From Magnaporthiopsis rhizophila (lineage: Eukaryota; Ascomycota; Sordariomycetes; Magnaporthales; Magnaporthaceae), in contig PYSS01000036.1 of the NCBI GenBank assembly GCA_003049465.1, positions 220,551 through 284,550 on the forward strand: a DNA stretch of 64,000 nt, read 5' to 3'. Shown here piece after piece: positions 1 to 10,000 of the stretch. The stretch's first letter is position 1. Each line of letters starts with the position of its first letter. The notes below the pieces were generated by a model, which did no database searches, was not told the DNA's origin, and worked only from the letters and a program-made list of their open reading frames with translations. The position numbers and the translations under genes were made by a program.

Positions 1-13
1 AGACAGCAGCAAC

Positions 14-373
14 ATGACAGCCGAGGACACCACCACCACCGCCACCACTACCACCACAGCCGAGCTGCCAGCCCTGCCGGAACCCGGCAGCAGCAGCAAC
101 GACGACAACGGGTCCCCGGCGCAGCAGCTGGACCTCAGCGCCGGCCAAGGCAGCGTGACGCTCGACCACCTGGGCCCCATGGTGGTGAACCGGGACGGGA
201 CCATGTCGCGCATCGCCAACTGGGGCGAGATGAGCGACATCGAGCGGCAAAACACGCTGCGCGTCCTCGGCAGGCGCAACCAGCTCAGGCTCGGCGACCT
301 GCGCGCCGCAAAGGCCAAGGACGACGCCGAGCCCGAGGCGGCGGGAGCTGGAGGCGAGACGAAAGCCGCCTAG
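14..373 (+). CDS. conserved fungal protein, C-terminal part (gene enters from the left edge)
   Basis: The frame encodes 119 residues from an ATG at 14 but is also open back to base 2, so this is probably the last exon of a gene beginning outside the window. The first 50 residues are low complexity (Thr, Pro, Ser, Asn). The remainder, from about residue 52 (DHLGPMVVNRDG) to residue 97 (LRLGDLRA), has the look of a short conserved ascomycete motif that I have seen at the C-terminus of small uncharacterised fungal proteins. An Ala/Glu-rich tail follows. There is no catalytic motif, signal peptide or membrane segment. Function unknown. The gene is convergent with the cys-3 gene on the other strand. 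Confidence 0.55.
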   Translation: MTAEDTTTTATTTTTAELPALPEPGSSSNDDNGSPAQQLDLSAGQGSVTLDHLGPMVVNRDGTMSRIANWGEMSDIERQNTLRVLGRRNQLRLGDLRAAKAKDDAEPEAAGAGGETKAA

Positions 374-1166
374 ACCGGGGTGTCTGACTGCCTCGCGCCC
401 ATGCTTTGAGTGCCCGGTATATATCGTCTTTGTAAATAGGTAGAGCCAAGATGAAATATATCTCGTCCCCGCTCTGGCCAGCTTGTAGTCAAGTTATCCA
501 ACGAGTATCTAAAAATGGGCGTGTGGCGGCCAAATCCTGCCCATGCCCCTGTTGACAATAAGAGGACATCTCGGTATGATCGCCACTACAACTTCTCACT
601 TTCTAATACCTAGCAAGCGTCACCGACACCGCTCAAAGCGCCGTTTGCCAATATTCATCGTTTATACAATATTGAGGGTATCAAACACAAACCAAATCAC
701 CGCGCCTGCCTACCGCCCTCCCTATGGTATGAATATATGCTCCAGAGCTTCCAAAAGGTGGAAACATCCCGTGACTTTTCGTTCACCTCCATGTCGAACG
801 CACACACCCGCCGCAGACCAAGTATTCGTATAGCATCACTCATGGACACGGCCATACCCGTACGCTTTGTGTCTCCGCCGCGTTTCGGCAGGCAGGGAGC
901 GAAAATGCATACAGCCATTCTCCCGCCCGGGGACAGTGAATAACGCTGCGAAAAATAATAGAAAATACTCTACCTCCGACCCGAGCCCCGGCCTCTGCTC
1001 TCGAGGCCGCCAAACACCTGATATCATATATACCAAGACATAGTGAATAAGAATGCAAATAGCCGAGCCCCACCATGCATGCTGGAGATGATAGAAAATG
1101 GAGAACATTAGACCAAGAAAGATAACCGAATCGGGCGGAGAAAACGGTTTAGCAACATAGCCATCG
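374..1166. other. intergenic region between convergent genes
   Basis: This is shared 3' flank of the left-edge gene and cys-3. It is AT-richer than the flanking exons. I see no conserved reading frame, RNA gene or repeat; short frames on both strands have no recognisable content. Confidence 0.6.
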
Positions 1167-3250
1167 TCAGCCCGTCATCTCGCCACTCTCGTGCTCCTCC
1201 GGAGATGCGGGCACGGGCTTCTTGACAGAATCCTTGGCCCCGTTGCCCTTGAGGCCGGCCTTGTGCTTTGCGCTGAAGTCTTTCCAGAGCTTCGCGATAT
1301 CATCATTGCCGTCGTTCTTCTCCATGATGAGGTTCTTGAGCCACTTATTTTCCGTCTCGAGCTGGGCAATCCGGCTCTCAAGCGTCGCCACCTTGTCATT
1401 CATCTCCTTGGCGCTTTTCTCGAGAGCCTGCTCGCGCTGCTTCTTCTTGATGCGGAACCGTGCACTCGCTGCCGTGTTGCGCCTGCGCTTGTCTTCTTCC
1501 GCCGCTAGCCGCGACGCATCCTCAAAGCTCATTGGGCGGTTGGGGCTAACGGATGACTCGGGCGACGAGACCTTGGCAGCGGCAGCAGCAGCAGCCCTCT
1601 GACGTGGCGCTGGTGTGTAGCCATTTTGCTGTTGCGGACGGTGGGCTTGTGTTGGAGGCACGGGATATATGGACTGTGCGCCTTGTTGGAGAGGCTGGAG
1701 GCCGTTTATGTTCTCCGGGTATGTTTGTAGCGTCGGCGATGTGTAAGCCGCGCCAAAGTCTGGGAAGTTGAAGTCGCCTGCAGACATTGTTCCATGTCAG
1801 CGGGGGCCATCGGCGTCTCATAGGCAAGACATCTGGTGACAAAGCCGAGCGGGTGATGAGGCTAGAAATAGGACCACGGGGGATGGGAGACCGGGTATGG
1901 CAAGGGGGAAAGCAAAGAAGCAAAGTTCAGGGCGGAACAAAAATAACAACGGATGAAAAACAGGAAAGGAACGGGCAAATAACTTGACGACGACAGAAGC
2001 ATCAAAGCGTCGGTGCAGATATTCCGTGCAGGAGCGATTCGCACTGGAGGTGACCATCAACAGAGACTGGACTGCAGTCGGCAATGGACCCATCGCACAG
2101 CAGTCGCGTCCGGTTGCTGGCGGTACGTATTCCGCAGCGGCCAGGCCTTGCCTCCCTGTGGTTGCTCCGGATTGGGCTCCCCGGTCACGAGGGATTGCGC
2201 CATCAAGTTGCACCATCGAGACCTCAAATGACTGGTATTTGTCGGCCCAATTAGAGGCGGGCGTGGACGAAGGACCCCCACAGAGCATCATAATGTCCCC
2301 TCCCTCTCTGCCTGCTGCACAATCCCGGCGGAAAACCCGCCAAAACCAGCAGCAGGTGGAAAGAGACAGCCGTGGTGGACATGTGGTTGTGCAGGATAAT
2401 CTGGAAGGCTCCAATCACGAGGCCCCAGATGCGTCCAGGCTGCCATCGCTGTCGCCCTTGACTATGGTGCATGACTGAGGCAACCGCAGATAAACCGTGT
2501 GGGTGGGGAGGCCGTGCAGTTGTATGTGCGCGCAGCCACACCGTCTGCGAGGTGTAACAATAGAGAACAGGTGTAATGTTGAGGTCTGTGGGGAGGTATT
2601 GACCAGTCGGTGATATCAACCGACGCCTTCATCGACGGTTGGCTCGAGCATGAGCGTGGGCACCGAACACGACCACTAAGAGGCGCTTGCTTCTTACCAG
2701 TAGCGTTCATGACGGTCCCGGCAAAACAACATGATCCAATTTATGGTTATTGCCGAGGGTTGGGTGAAGGGGATAGAGTTTTAGCTGGTAAAAGGGTAGG
2801 AGCAGAGGGGTAGGTAGACAAGACAGATATGGAGGAGGATGTGAGACCGCTCGAGGAGGGCACTTGTACGATGCCAGATGGCTGGCAGCACAGGGCGGTG
2901 ATTGCCAGGACAGACGGGCCGACGAGTAAAGAGAGATCGCACTGACCTGACATGAAATCAAGGGTGCCGAAGTCGTCCATGGTGGTCGTTGAGGCTGAGG
3001 CTGAGTTTGGCGGCGGCTCTGATCGTGTGGGCTCGCTTTCGGGCTTGGCCGGATGCGATTGGTAGTCGGTGTTTTGACCCGTTTCAAAATCGAAGAACTG
3101 CGTGTTTGTGAACATGACAAGGTCGTCGTCGAGGCTGAACCCCTCCTCCGGGCCCGTTGTCGCCGCCGGGGTTACCGGCTGGATGGTGGTGAGCTCGCGG
3201 AGGTACTGGGACACGTTCGGCGCTCCCCGCCGGCCAGCGTAGCCCGCCAT
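1167..3250 (-). CDS. cys-3: CYS-3-type bZIP transcription factor (sulfur regulator)
   Basis: Positive regulator of sulfur-assimilation genes, acting in the nucleus as a bZIP dimer. Two exons: 3250..2947 (ATG at 3250) and 1777..1167. They join in phase to give 304 residues. Exon 1 has the CYS-3 N-terminal signature (GRRGAPNVSQYLREL, then FTNTQFFDFETGQNTDY). Exon 2 has the basic region (DKRRRNTAASARFRIKKKQRE) followed by a leucine zipper. Arg/Asn/Ala contacts typical of bZIP DNA binding (NTAASARFR) are intact. Ser/Thr/Gln-rich stretches lie between. The protein is longer than the Neurospora protein as I recall it (about 236 residues), mainly through low-complexity insertions. The intron is 1,169 nt, very long for this genome. 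Exon 2 could also begin at its own ATG (1787), whose reading frame is the same, giving an N-terminally shortened form. Identity is strong; exon structure is moderately sure. Confidence 0.88.
1778..2946 (-). other. 1.17-kb intron of cys-3
   Basis: Donor GTCAGT at 2946 follows codon TCA-G; acceptor TGCAG ends at 1778. Removing it joins FMS to GDFNFPD without changing frame. All other introns found in the window are 60-164 nt. It contains short unrelated frames on both strands and no recognisable domain. The acceptor lies inside an in-frame ATG-TCT-GCA-G, so a transcript starting within the intron could initiate translation there. Confidence 0.65.
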
Positions 3251-5121
3251 TGTTGTCCGTCCGGGAAAGCGTGCAGTCAAGTCGGCTTCGATGAGGGACG
3301 TGGGTGAGGGAGGCTCGCGCGCCCCGACTTTTTCCCGTATTCCTATCGGTGTATCAACTCCGGAACAGGCCGTTGAGTTCGATAGCGGGAAGAGTCTCCG
3401 AGTGAGTTGCGCGGTGCGACGGCGATTGGCGGAAGATGGCCAATGGTGAGCCTGGTCGTTGTGTGTGTTGATGGGCGGCAGCGATGTGGTTGCGTCTTTT
3501 CTTTTTCCTATTCACTCTTTTGTTCTTCTTCTTCTTCTTGTCTTCAAAATCTGTTCACCCCCAGAAACTCGGCTTCCCGGTGTGGGATGTGGGCTGAGAA
3601 GAGAAAAAAAAATAATCGTCCAAAACAGGGCGCTCGGGTGAGGGTGTCGGGTGGAAGAGGCAAAAAAAAGCGGAGCTGGACCCGCGCGCCTTGCGGCTTT
3701 TCCTTTGAATGAGTCGTTTGACTTCGTTTTGTTCCGATGAGGATCCAGTCCAGCGGCGTTGCGGCTGGCCTCCCCTTGCCAGCTTATATTTCTGGCAATC
3801 GATCGGGACGCACGAAGGTCCTTCGGTTGCCAAGGAAAAAACTCTTCGTCCAACAGGAAGTGTACCCCGAAATGATGGAATGCGAAGAGCGGACGCAGAG
3901 TCCGGTGTGGGCGATGACAGATGCATAGAATAAATTAATCGGCACCTGGACTGGGCCAAACGCCGGCGAACGAGACAAAGAAAACGCAAGCGTCAGAGTG
4001 TTTTGGCGCCCCGTTGGTGCGGGCACATGCACCGATCGAGGTGACGGATGTTGGGTGCCGTGGGCATCCACCCACGAGGACCCCACGGGCTACAAGCACC
4101 TGCAACCCCACCCCCCCAAAAGCCCTTTTCCCAAAAGCTTGACTAAGGTGCACACATACATGTTTATCACCATCCTGCGCCAATGAAAGGGTCCTCCCAC
4201 GGCACCCATTCACACCCTGACCTGCCGGTATGCCTGCCGACGGGGACGAGGGGAAGACTCGTCTGGCACAAACGGGACGAAAAGACGGATACCTTACCCC
4301 GAGGGCATCCCATTGCTACAGCAAGAAAGGATCCCAGTCATATGTATGCAATTTCATCGGCGGGGTAAAAGGTCTCCTGCCACCAGTGTTGCTTGTGGTG
4401 GGCTGACAGCGTCGAAACCGGGCGAGAACATCAGCAATGACGGTCACCTTACTCATAGGTGGTGGCCTCGGGCGAGCTGGCCCAAGTTGATTTCAAATCC
4501 ATCCAATGTGTTGTGTGCATGCAGCACGCAGTGGCATGGGTGGGCGCTAGCTGCCGGCGCAGGTCCTATCCGGCACAACCGGGGAATTGTCGGTCTAGTG
4601 GGTTTATAATCATTCCTGCAGCAGAAGGCACCAGCGCGTTTGTAATCATGGCTTCTTTGGCGGAGCCACCTAGTGGGTCGGATGACGATGGGCGCAGCTT
4701 GGCTTGCATACGAATTCGCTCAGTGCGACGCCGGCTTCGGAACAACTGTGCAGGTAAGCTTGCGGGAGGACGCCAGCAAGTTTTCGGTTTTGTGAAACTT
4801 GATCGGCCGCTTCACGCTTGGCCAGCGGCCAGAACCCAGTCAGCAGAGAGCAGATGCTCCCTTCGGGGCGGTATGCAGCCTCGTGAATAGCGGGGTCCCC
4901 GCACGCCGCCTGTAGGCCAAAAATGGAAAGCCGAGAACGCACGGACCCAACCGCCGACGAGAAAAACACGCTGAAGGCCGGACGCGACGCGTCTAGCCAG
5001 CATTCACAAATCCCGGCACGGCAGCGGGACGCGGAGCAATTCCACACAGGCTTGGATCCATGCTCCGGCCCCGCGACCCGAAAGACCATGTGAACGCCGG
5101 CTTGACGACAGACACAGCTAG
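3251..5121. other. divergent intergenic region: cys-3 promoter/leader and CHL4 upstream region
   Basis: Contains the presumed promoter and leader of cys-3 (transcribed leftward) and the upstream region of the CHL4-like gene. There is a CT/TTC-rich stretch around 3495-3545 (purine-rich on the cys-3 sense strand). I found no conserved reading frame and could not identify a convincing CYS-3 palindrome by eye. Confidence 0.5.
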
Positions 5122-7023
5122 ATGGCCGCCCACGTCTCCATCCCAACCACGGCCCGCCTGCCCGGTTCCCTGCGCCTCGAGCCGTCCCATCCTATCGTCG
5201 CCAAGCTGATCGGCCGTCTGTCGCGCGCCTCCCTCCTCACCCTCGCTGTCCAATGGCTCAACGACACCGACGGTCCCCTGCTCAGCGCCCCCTACCTGCG
5301 GCCCCCGAAACGGAGAAGAGGGGTGTCCCGGCGCCGAAGTGGGCGGTCGAGCGATGGCTCTGGCGGTGCCAGCGGGCATACAAACGATAGTCTACTCGAA
5401 GATGAGGACGAGCAAAATGACAACGACTCCTACGACTCCGACGACGACGAAGGGAGCATGTACCCAGCCTCCCGCACCCTCGACGACCTCCGCGAGGTCT
5501 ACGCCCATCTACAGGCCGGCAACACGCGTGGCTCGCGCCGTGAGCTGGCTGACCGCATCCTCGAGGGCGACTGGCGCCGCGGCCTGACACTGCATCAGCT
5601 CGCCATGGCTGACCTGCAGTATCTACACGACCACCCGCTGTCGCAGCGGTGGTCCGCCTTCAAGGTCGTTTCACTCAGGCTGCGGCCCGAGGGCGCGGAA
5701 GAAGACAATGCTGAAGAGCCGCTACTCGAGACCGATGGCGCCTCACTTGTCGTCCCGCGCATTCACCCGCCGTCCTTCCTACGCTCGCTCCAAGGCTCGC
5801 TGCCACCTGACGTCAAGACCCACTGCGCCTTTGAGCGCCACCGGGACCTGCCCGTCCTGCTCCTCCGCATATTCATATTCGACTCGCCCTACGCTACCGA
5901 GCTGGCCGCCGGGACCAGGGGCCGCCGGGGAAAGCGGAAACGACGGCGCGGAGGCCGGGATGACGACGACGACCCAGCAACCGCCGGAGGAGACGCCGCC
6001 ATGCCGTCCAGTAACTTCGAGACGGCCCGCACCGTCTACGTCGCGTTCCCGGACGCATCATCCCACGTCTACGTCTCAGCCGCCACAACCACCTCGGCCG
6101 CCACCACTACCACCTCGTCCGCCGGCGCTGGTGCCGGCGACACCAAAAGCCTGCGCTCCCTCGTGATCGAGGGCATCCCCAAGGCGCTGTCCCGCCCGGG
6201 CGAGCGCTACGCCCTCCGGCCGACCAGCCTCTCGACCAGGAACATGGCCGAGCTGGTCGATCGCCGGGGAGGCGGCCGCGGCGGGGGTGGCAGCGCGGGA
6301 GGCGGCTGGGGCAGCGTTTACAGCGACGAGAAGATTCGCGAGTCGCCGCTCGACTCGGCTTTGCCCACCCCACCGCTCTCATCGACCGTCTCTGAGGAAG
6401 AGGACGGGGATGGGACCGCGAAGAAGGAGGGTGCGGCGCGGGTAAAATCGAGAGGTCCTGCTGTTGCTTTGTCGGCAGAGGAACGTGCCGCGAAGCGCAG
6501 GAGGCTGGTGGCGCGCGCCCGGTTCGGTACGTCGGGCCTGGTTGACGACGGGCTGGGCGTCGAGCGGGTGGACGTTGCCATTGAGGATCCATTTCCCCAG
6601 TCGCCGTCCATAGCGGCGGCTGGCGCCGAGCCCAGGCGCCCTCCTCGAAATGGTGGTCGAGGGAAACAGGCCGGAGGCCGGCGGAGTACCCTGGATGCGG
6701 CGCTGGAGCGGGAGGCAGCACTGCTAGGAGATAGCGATCACGACGGTGACGGCGACGGCGACGGCGATGGTGGGCAGGAGCAGACAACAGGAGAAGACGA
6801 TGATGCCGCAGCAGCAGCACAAAAGCAGTCCAAGTCCAGCTGGCGCCCGGGCATCAAGCTGACTTTTCGCGGCACCCACGTGTTTGCCGGAATCAGGCAG
6901 TTGGTTGAGGCCGGGGCCATCGATGGCGAGCGCATGCCGGGCTGGATGACGGGCGAGGAGGGCGTGACGATCGGGGCGGTGAGGCACGGCCGCATTAGGG
7001 GTCATAAGGGTTCGGGACTATGA
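5122..7023 (+). CDS. chl4: CHL4/CENP-N family kinetochore protein
   Basis: Inner-kinetochore subunit of the constitutive centromere-associated network (Chl4 in budding yeast, Mis15 in fission yeast, CENP-N in animals), which binds centromeric nucleosomes and pairs with Iml3/CENP-L. The single exon encodes 633 residues. The N-terminal 60 residues have the family opening (TARLPGSLRLEPSHPIVAKL followed by GRLSRASLLTLAVQWL). A conserved helical region spans roughly 105-300 (TLDDLREVYAHLQ, GDWRRGLTLHQLAMADLQYL, LPVLLLRIFIFDSPY). The last 50 residues are the very conserved C-terminal element (TFRGTHVFAGIRQLVEAGAI, then PGWMTGEEGV and RGHKGSGL). Between these are acidic, Gly-rich and Lys/Arg-rich inserts usual for filamentous fungi. 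The start at 5122 fits the family N-terminus directly. No intron is needed. Confidence 0.9.
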   Translation: MAAHVSIPTTARLPGSLRLEPSHPIVAKLIGRLSRASLLTLAVQWLNDTDGPLLSAPYLRPPKRRRGVSRRRSGRSSDGSGGASGHTNDSLLEDEDEQNDNDSYDSDDDEGSMYPASRTLDDLREVYAHLQAGNTRGSRRELADRILEGDWRRGLTLHQLAMADLQYLHDHPLSQRWSAFKVVSLRLRPEGAEEDNAEEPLLETDGASLVVPRIHPPSFLRSLQGSLPPDVKTHCAFERHRDLPVLLLRIFIFDSPYATELAAGTRGRRGKRKRRRGGRDDDDDPATAGGDAAMPSSNFETARTVYVAFPDASSHVYVSAATTTSAATTTTSSAGAGAGDTKSLRSLVIEGIPKALSRPGERYALRPTSLSTRNMAELVDRRGGGRGGGGSAGGGWGSVYSDEKIRESPLDSALPTPPLSSTVSEEEDGDGTAKKEGAARVKSRGPAVALSAEERAAKRRRLVARARFGTSGLVDDGLGVERVDVAIEDPFPQSPSIAAAGAEPRRPPRNGGRGKQAGGRRSTLDAALEREAALLGDSDHDGDGDGDGDGGQEQTTGEDDDAAAAAQKQSKSSWRPGIKLTFRGTHVFAGIRQLVEAGAIDGERMPGWMTGEEGVTIGAVRHGRIRGHKGSGL

Positions 7024-10000
7024 TATGATATGATACCACGGGTTTATTTTACTTGCTTCCAGTGTCTGGGTTTTTGCATCCATGGTCATTATCCGCGGGC
7101 GATACTAGCATGTCTTTACTAGATCCAACATATATCATGTCTACAGCTTTATTCAGGGAGGTCAGAATTTGACATCTATAAATCAAGATCTCTTTGCTAG
7201 CCTTGGCTTTGTGGTGTCTTGATATGTCTGTCTGCCGCGCCAAGGGGGCCGCCATAAGGACCCTCGGAAGCGCAAACACCTAGTTCCCATTACGATTGCT
7301 CCCGAGTACATGGTCGGTCAGAAATGCCCTTGTCTAGCACATCATTTTCCCGAGGCTTTTGCTCCGAGCCACGTCGTTCGTCCTTCTGGCCGGCGTCTCG
7401 AGTCGACTTCATGTGACCACTCTTTTTTTGCTGGCTATTTCCCATTTGCTTAGAACAGGGCCTGGAACAAGCTGGATTTTTTAGACGCCCGTGCTATGTA
7501 CCGTCCGTCCCAGACCGAGCGTCAAGCTGCCAGCGTATATGAGGTCTTTGTATATACCGGCTCGTCCCCCATTGGCGCAGCTCACACGGCACGATCAATC
7601 ACATGAAACGTTTGCTGTGGGCGCTGGGCCGCCGTTGTGGAGTGCCGATTATCTACAGGACCGCGTCTGTCCACTTCACGTTGGTACCACGCATGTGGGT
7701 ATATCACTCTTTGAAGTCCAATATACACGTGGCGCAACGGTGCGTTCAGAGAGACAGGGCCAGCTGTGGTATATACCGTAGGACATCAACGTGCCTTTTT
7801 TGCCACGCATGGATGGGACGGCGAGAAGCACCACGTGGATCGTGGATCGTACAGAGCACTCGTCGGTTCCGGCCGCGTCTTTGGGCAAACGTGGTATGGC
7901 TTACCATTGAGGACAGGGGCTTGCTGTCTTCCACACGCATGAGAAGTTTACCCTTGAACCTGTCTCACTGGGAGGAAGCAGAGACGGCCGTGGATACGCG
8001 TGAGGGGTATCAACATGCAACTCGATCCCGCGATACGGGCCGACACGAGAGGTAGAGTACCTAGTCCTATGCACATCCAGATATCCAGGCACGGACGTAC
8101 CAGCCGGGTTTAAGCGGCCGTGATATAGCCATGCCTTCTTATAGTCCCCCAAAACCACTCCACTCCTTTGCATAACATGTTTTGTTTCCGAGACTGTTTT
8201 GCGGCGCGCAGATCCCATCCCGAGAGAAAGAGAGGGGCCTTGGACCGGAAGCCTTGTGTGCATTGTGTTGGGCAGCAATCAAAAGCAAGCCCGGCCGCGG
8301 GAGTCAGCCTCTCGGATGGGCCTGGCGGTCTGATCGACACGCCTCATGTTTATTGCTCTGCCTGGGTGCCTATTTCGATGACAGAACGTTCCCTTGCAAC
8401 CTCCGGAGAGGCGAGCAATGTTTCGTCCGACAGACGCTACAGTACATATGCCAGGTCGCACGCAGAGGTTGTTTACCGGAACGATTAGGTGACCCATCTT
8501 GGCGATGCATGCAAGGGCGTTGACCGAAGCATCTCCCACCCTGTTTGCTGTAATGGAGGGTGAAGTTTATGGTTAGCCGAGCCAATGAAACCCCGAATGG
8601 AGGACCGACTCCGATACCGTGCCACTGCCATGCCCGTTTGCTTATCTCGGAACTCTGGGGCGGCCGGAACGCGGCGGACCGGATATGCAAGAAAAGAGGG
8701 GAAAAGTGGTGGAAGAAACAAACACAGATGCGGCCAAGCGGCACGGGAAGTCGCAGATTTTGGACAGCCAATAAGATCGTACGGCGTTGTTTCCGTGTGT
8801 GAGAGAGACAATCACAAGCTGATGCACAAGGGAAGCGGGGGATGGAAGCTATCAGTGATCTGTAATCGATAATCTCAGATGGAACAGGCAGGCACGAGAG
8901 TCTATATTTCCCAACTACCAGCTTCCGGCTGCTTGTGTTACTGTACAAAATCATTAAGTAAGACTCACGATTTCTGCTAGAACTCAATGCCACCGAGCAT
9001 CGAGTGCGCGGACCTCCATTACCACCCTAGGCACTGCGGGGCATCACGGAGATTTTTTTTTTGCTTGTTTTTTCACCGTTGCCGCTGGTCGCAGCTGAAA
9101 CCGTCCGCCTGTTTGTCTCCCCCCTGGGCGGGATACAAGGCTTCCAGAATGCATTCGTCTTGTGGTATGGCTGCCCCGCCTTGACGAAGAGCAAATAAAT
9201 TGCGTATTCAAACGCTTATCACGCAAAAAGAGGAGACGCGGGCGCGCGCCCGGTCCGCAGAACCCTTTCTCTGATTCTACATAGGTAGGTACTAGCTTCG
9301 AGCACGGGATTGGAGGCTGGTGGGTGGAGAGAGGCCGGGGCTGCCCAGGCAAAGAGAGAGGTCCTACGCTCGGACTCGGGACGTGGCATGCAGGCCTGCT
9401 GCCGGGATGATGCCGGTGGTGGATGCGGGGAGTCGGCGGCCGGCTCCGTCGTGTTTTTTTTTCTTCTTCTTCTTCTTTCTTTTTCCCGGACCGTTGTCAC
9501 TACCCGTATATCATGGCGGCCAGGGGAAGCGGAACTCACACAGATGGATGATGCCCGCAGCGTCCCGTGCTGTCAAGCCCCACACACGTTTTATGAAGGG
9601 TACAGTATGTACATCCCCTTATGCAATTTATTGGACGGATGAGATTATGTTGATGGCTTGGGTGGGGTCGCCCACCTGCCGACCGCCCAGTTCCTGCCGA
9701 ACCCGCACCCGGGCAAACATCCGGGTCTTTGCTTGAGTCGTGCATTCTGCATTCTGCAACCGCACCACACCCGCCCGCATGGCAGCGCGGGCGACGATGA
9801 GTGACCTTTGTGGCTGTATGGTGGTGCCGTTTGGTGGGCCTCATTGCCTGTCGGACCGGCAAGCATCAACCGTGCGGTTTACTTCAAACAAATCGAGGAT
9901 GGCCCTGGCGGGAAGCACAACAAACAAACAAATATCATCTCGTCAAGTGCTTACCACTATTTGCTTCACCTCGCTTTTACTGCCGTATTTCCATATGCAA

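Noticed and set aside
1818..2414. 198-codon minus-strand frame inside the cys-3 intron
   Set aside because: Starts at a non-conserved position, lacks family features and cannot be joined in frame between the two cys-3 exons without breaking the conserved FMSGDFNFPD junction.
8370..8993. minus-strand 207-codon frame
   Set aside because: Starts at GTG and has composition like random translation; no family features.
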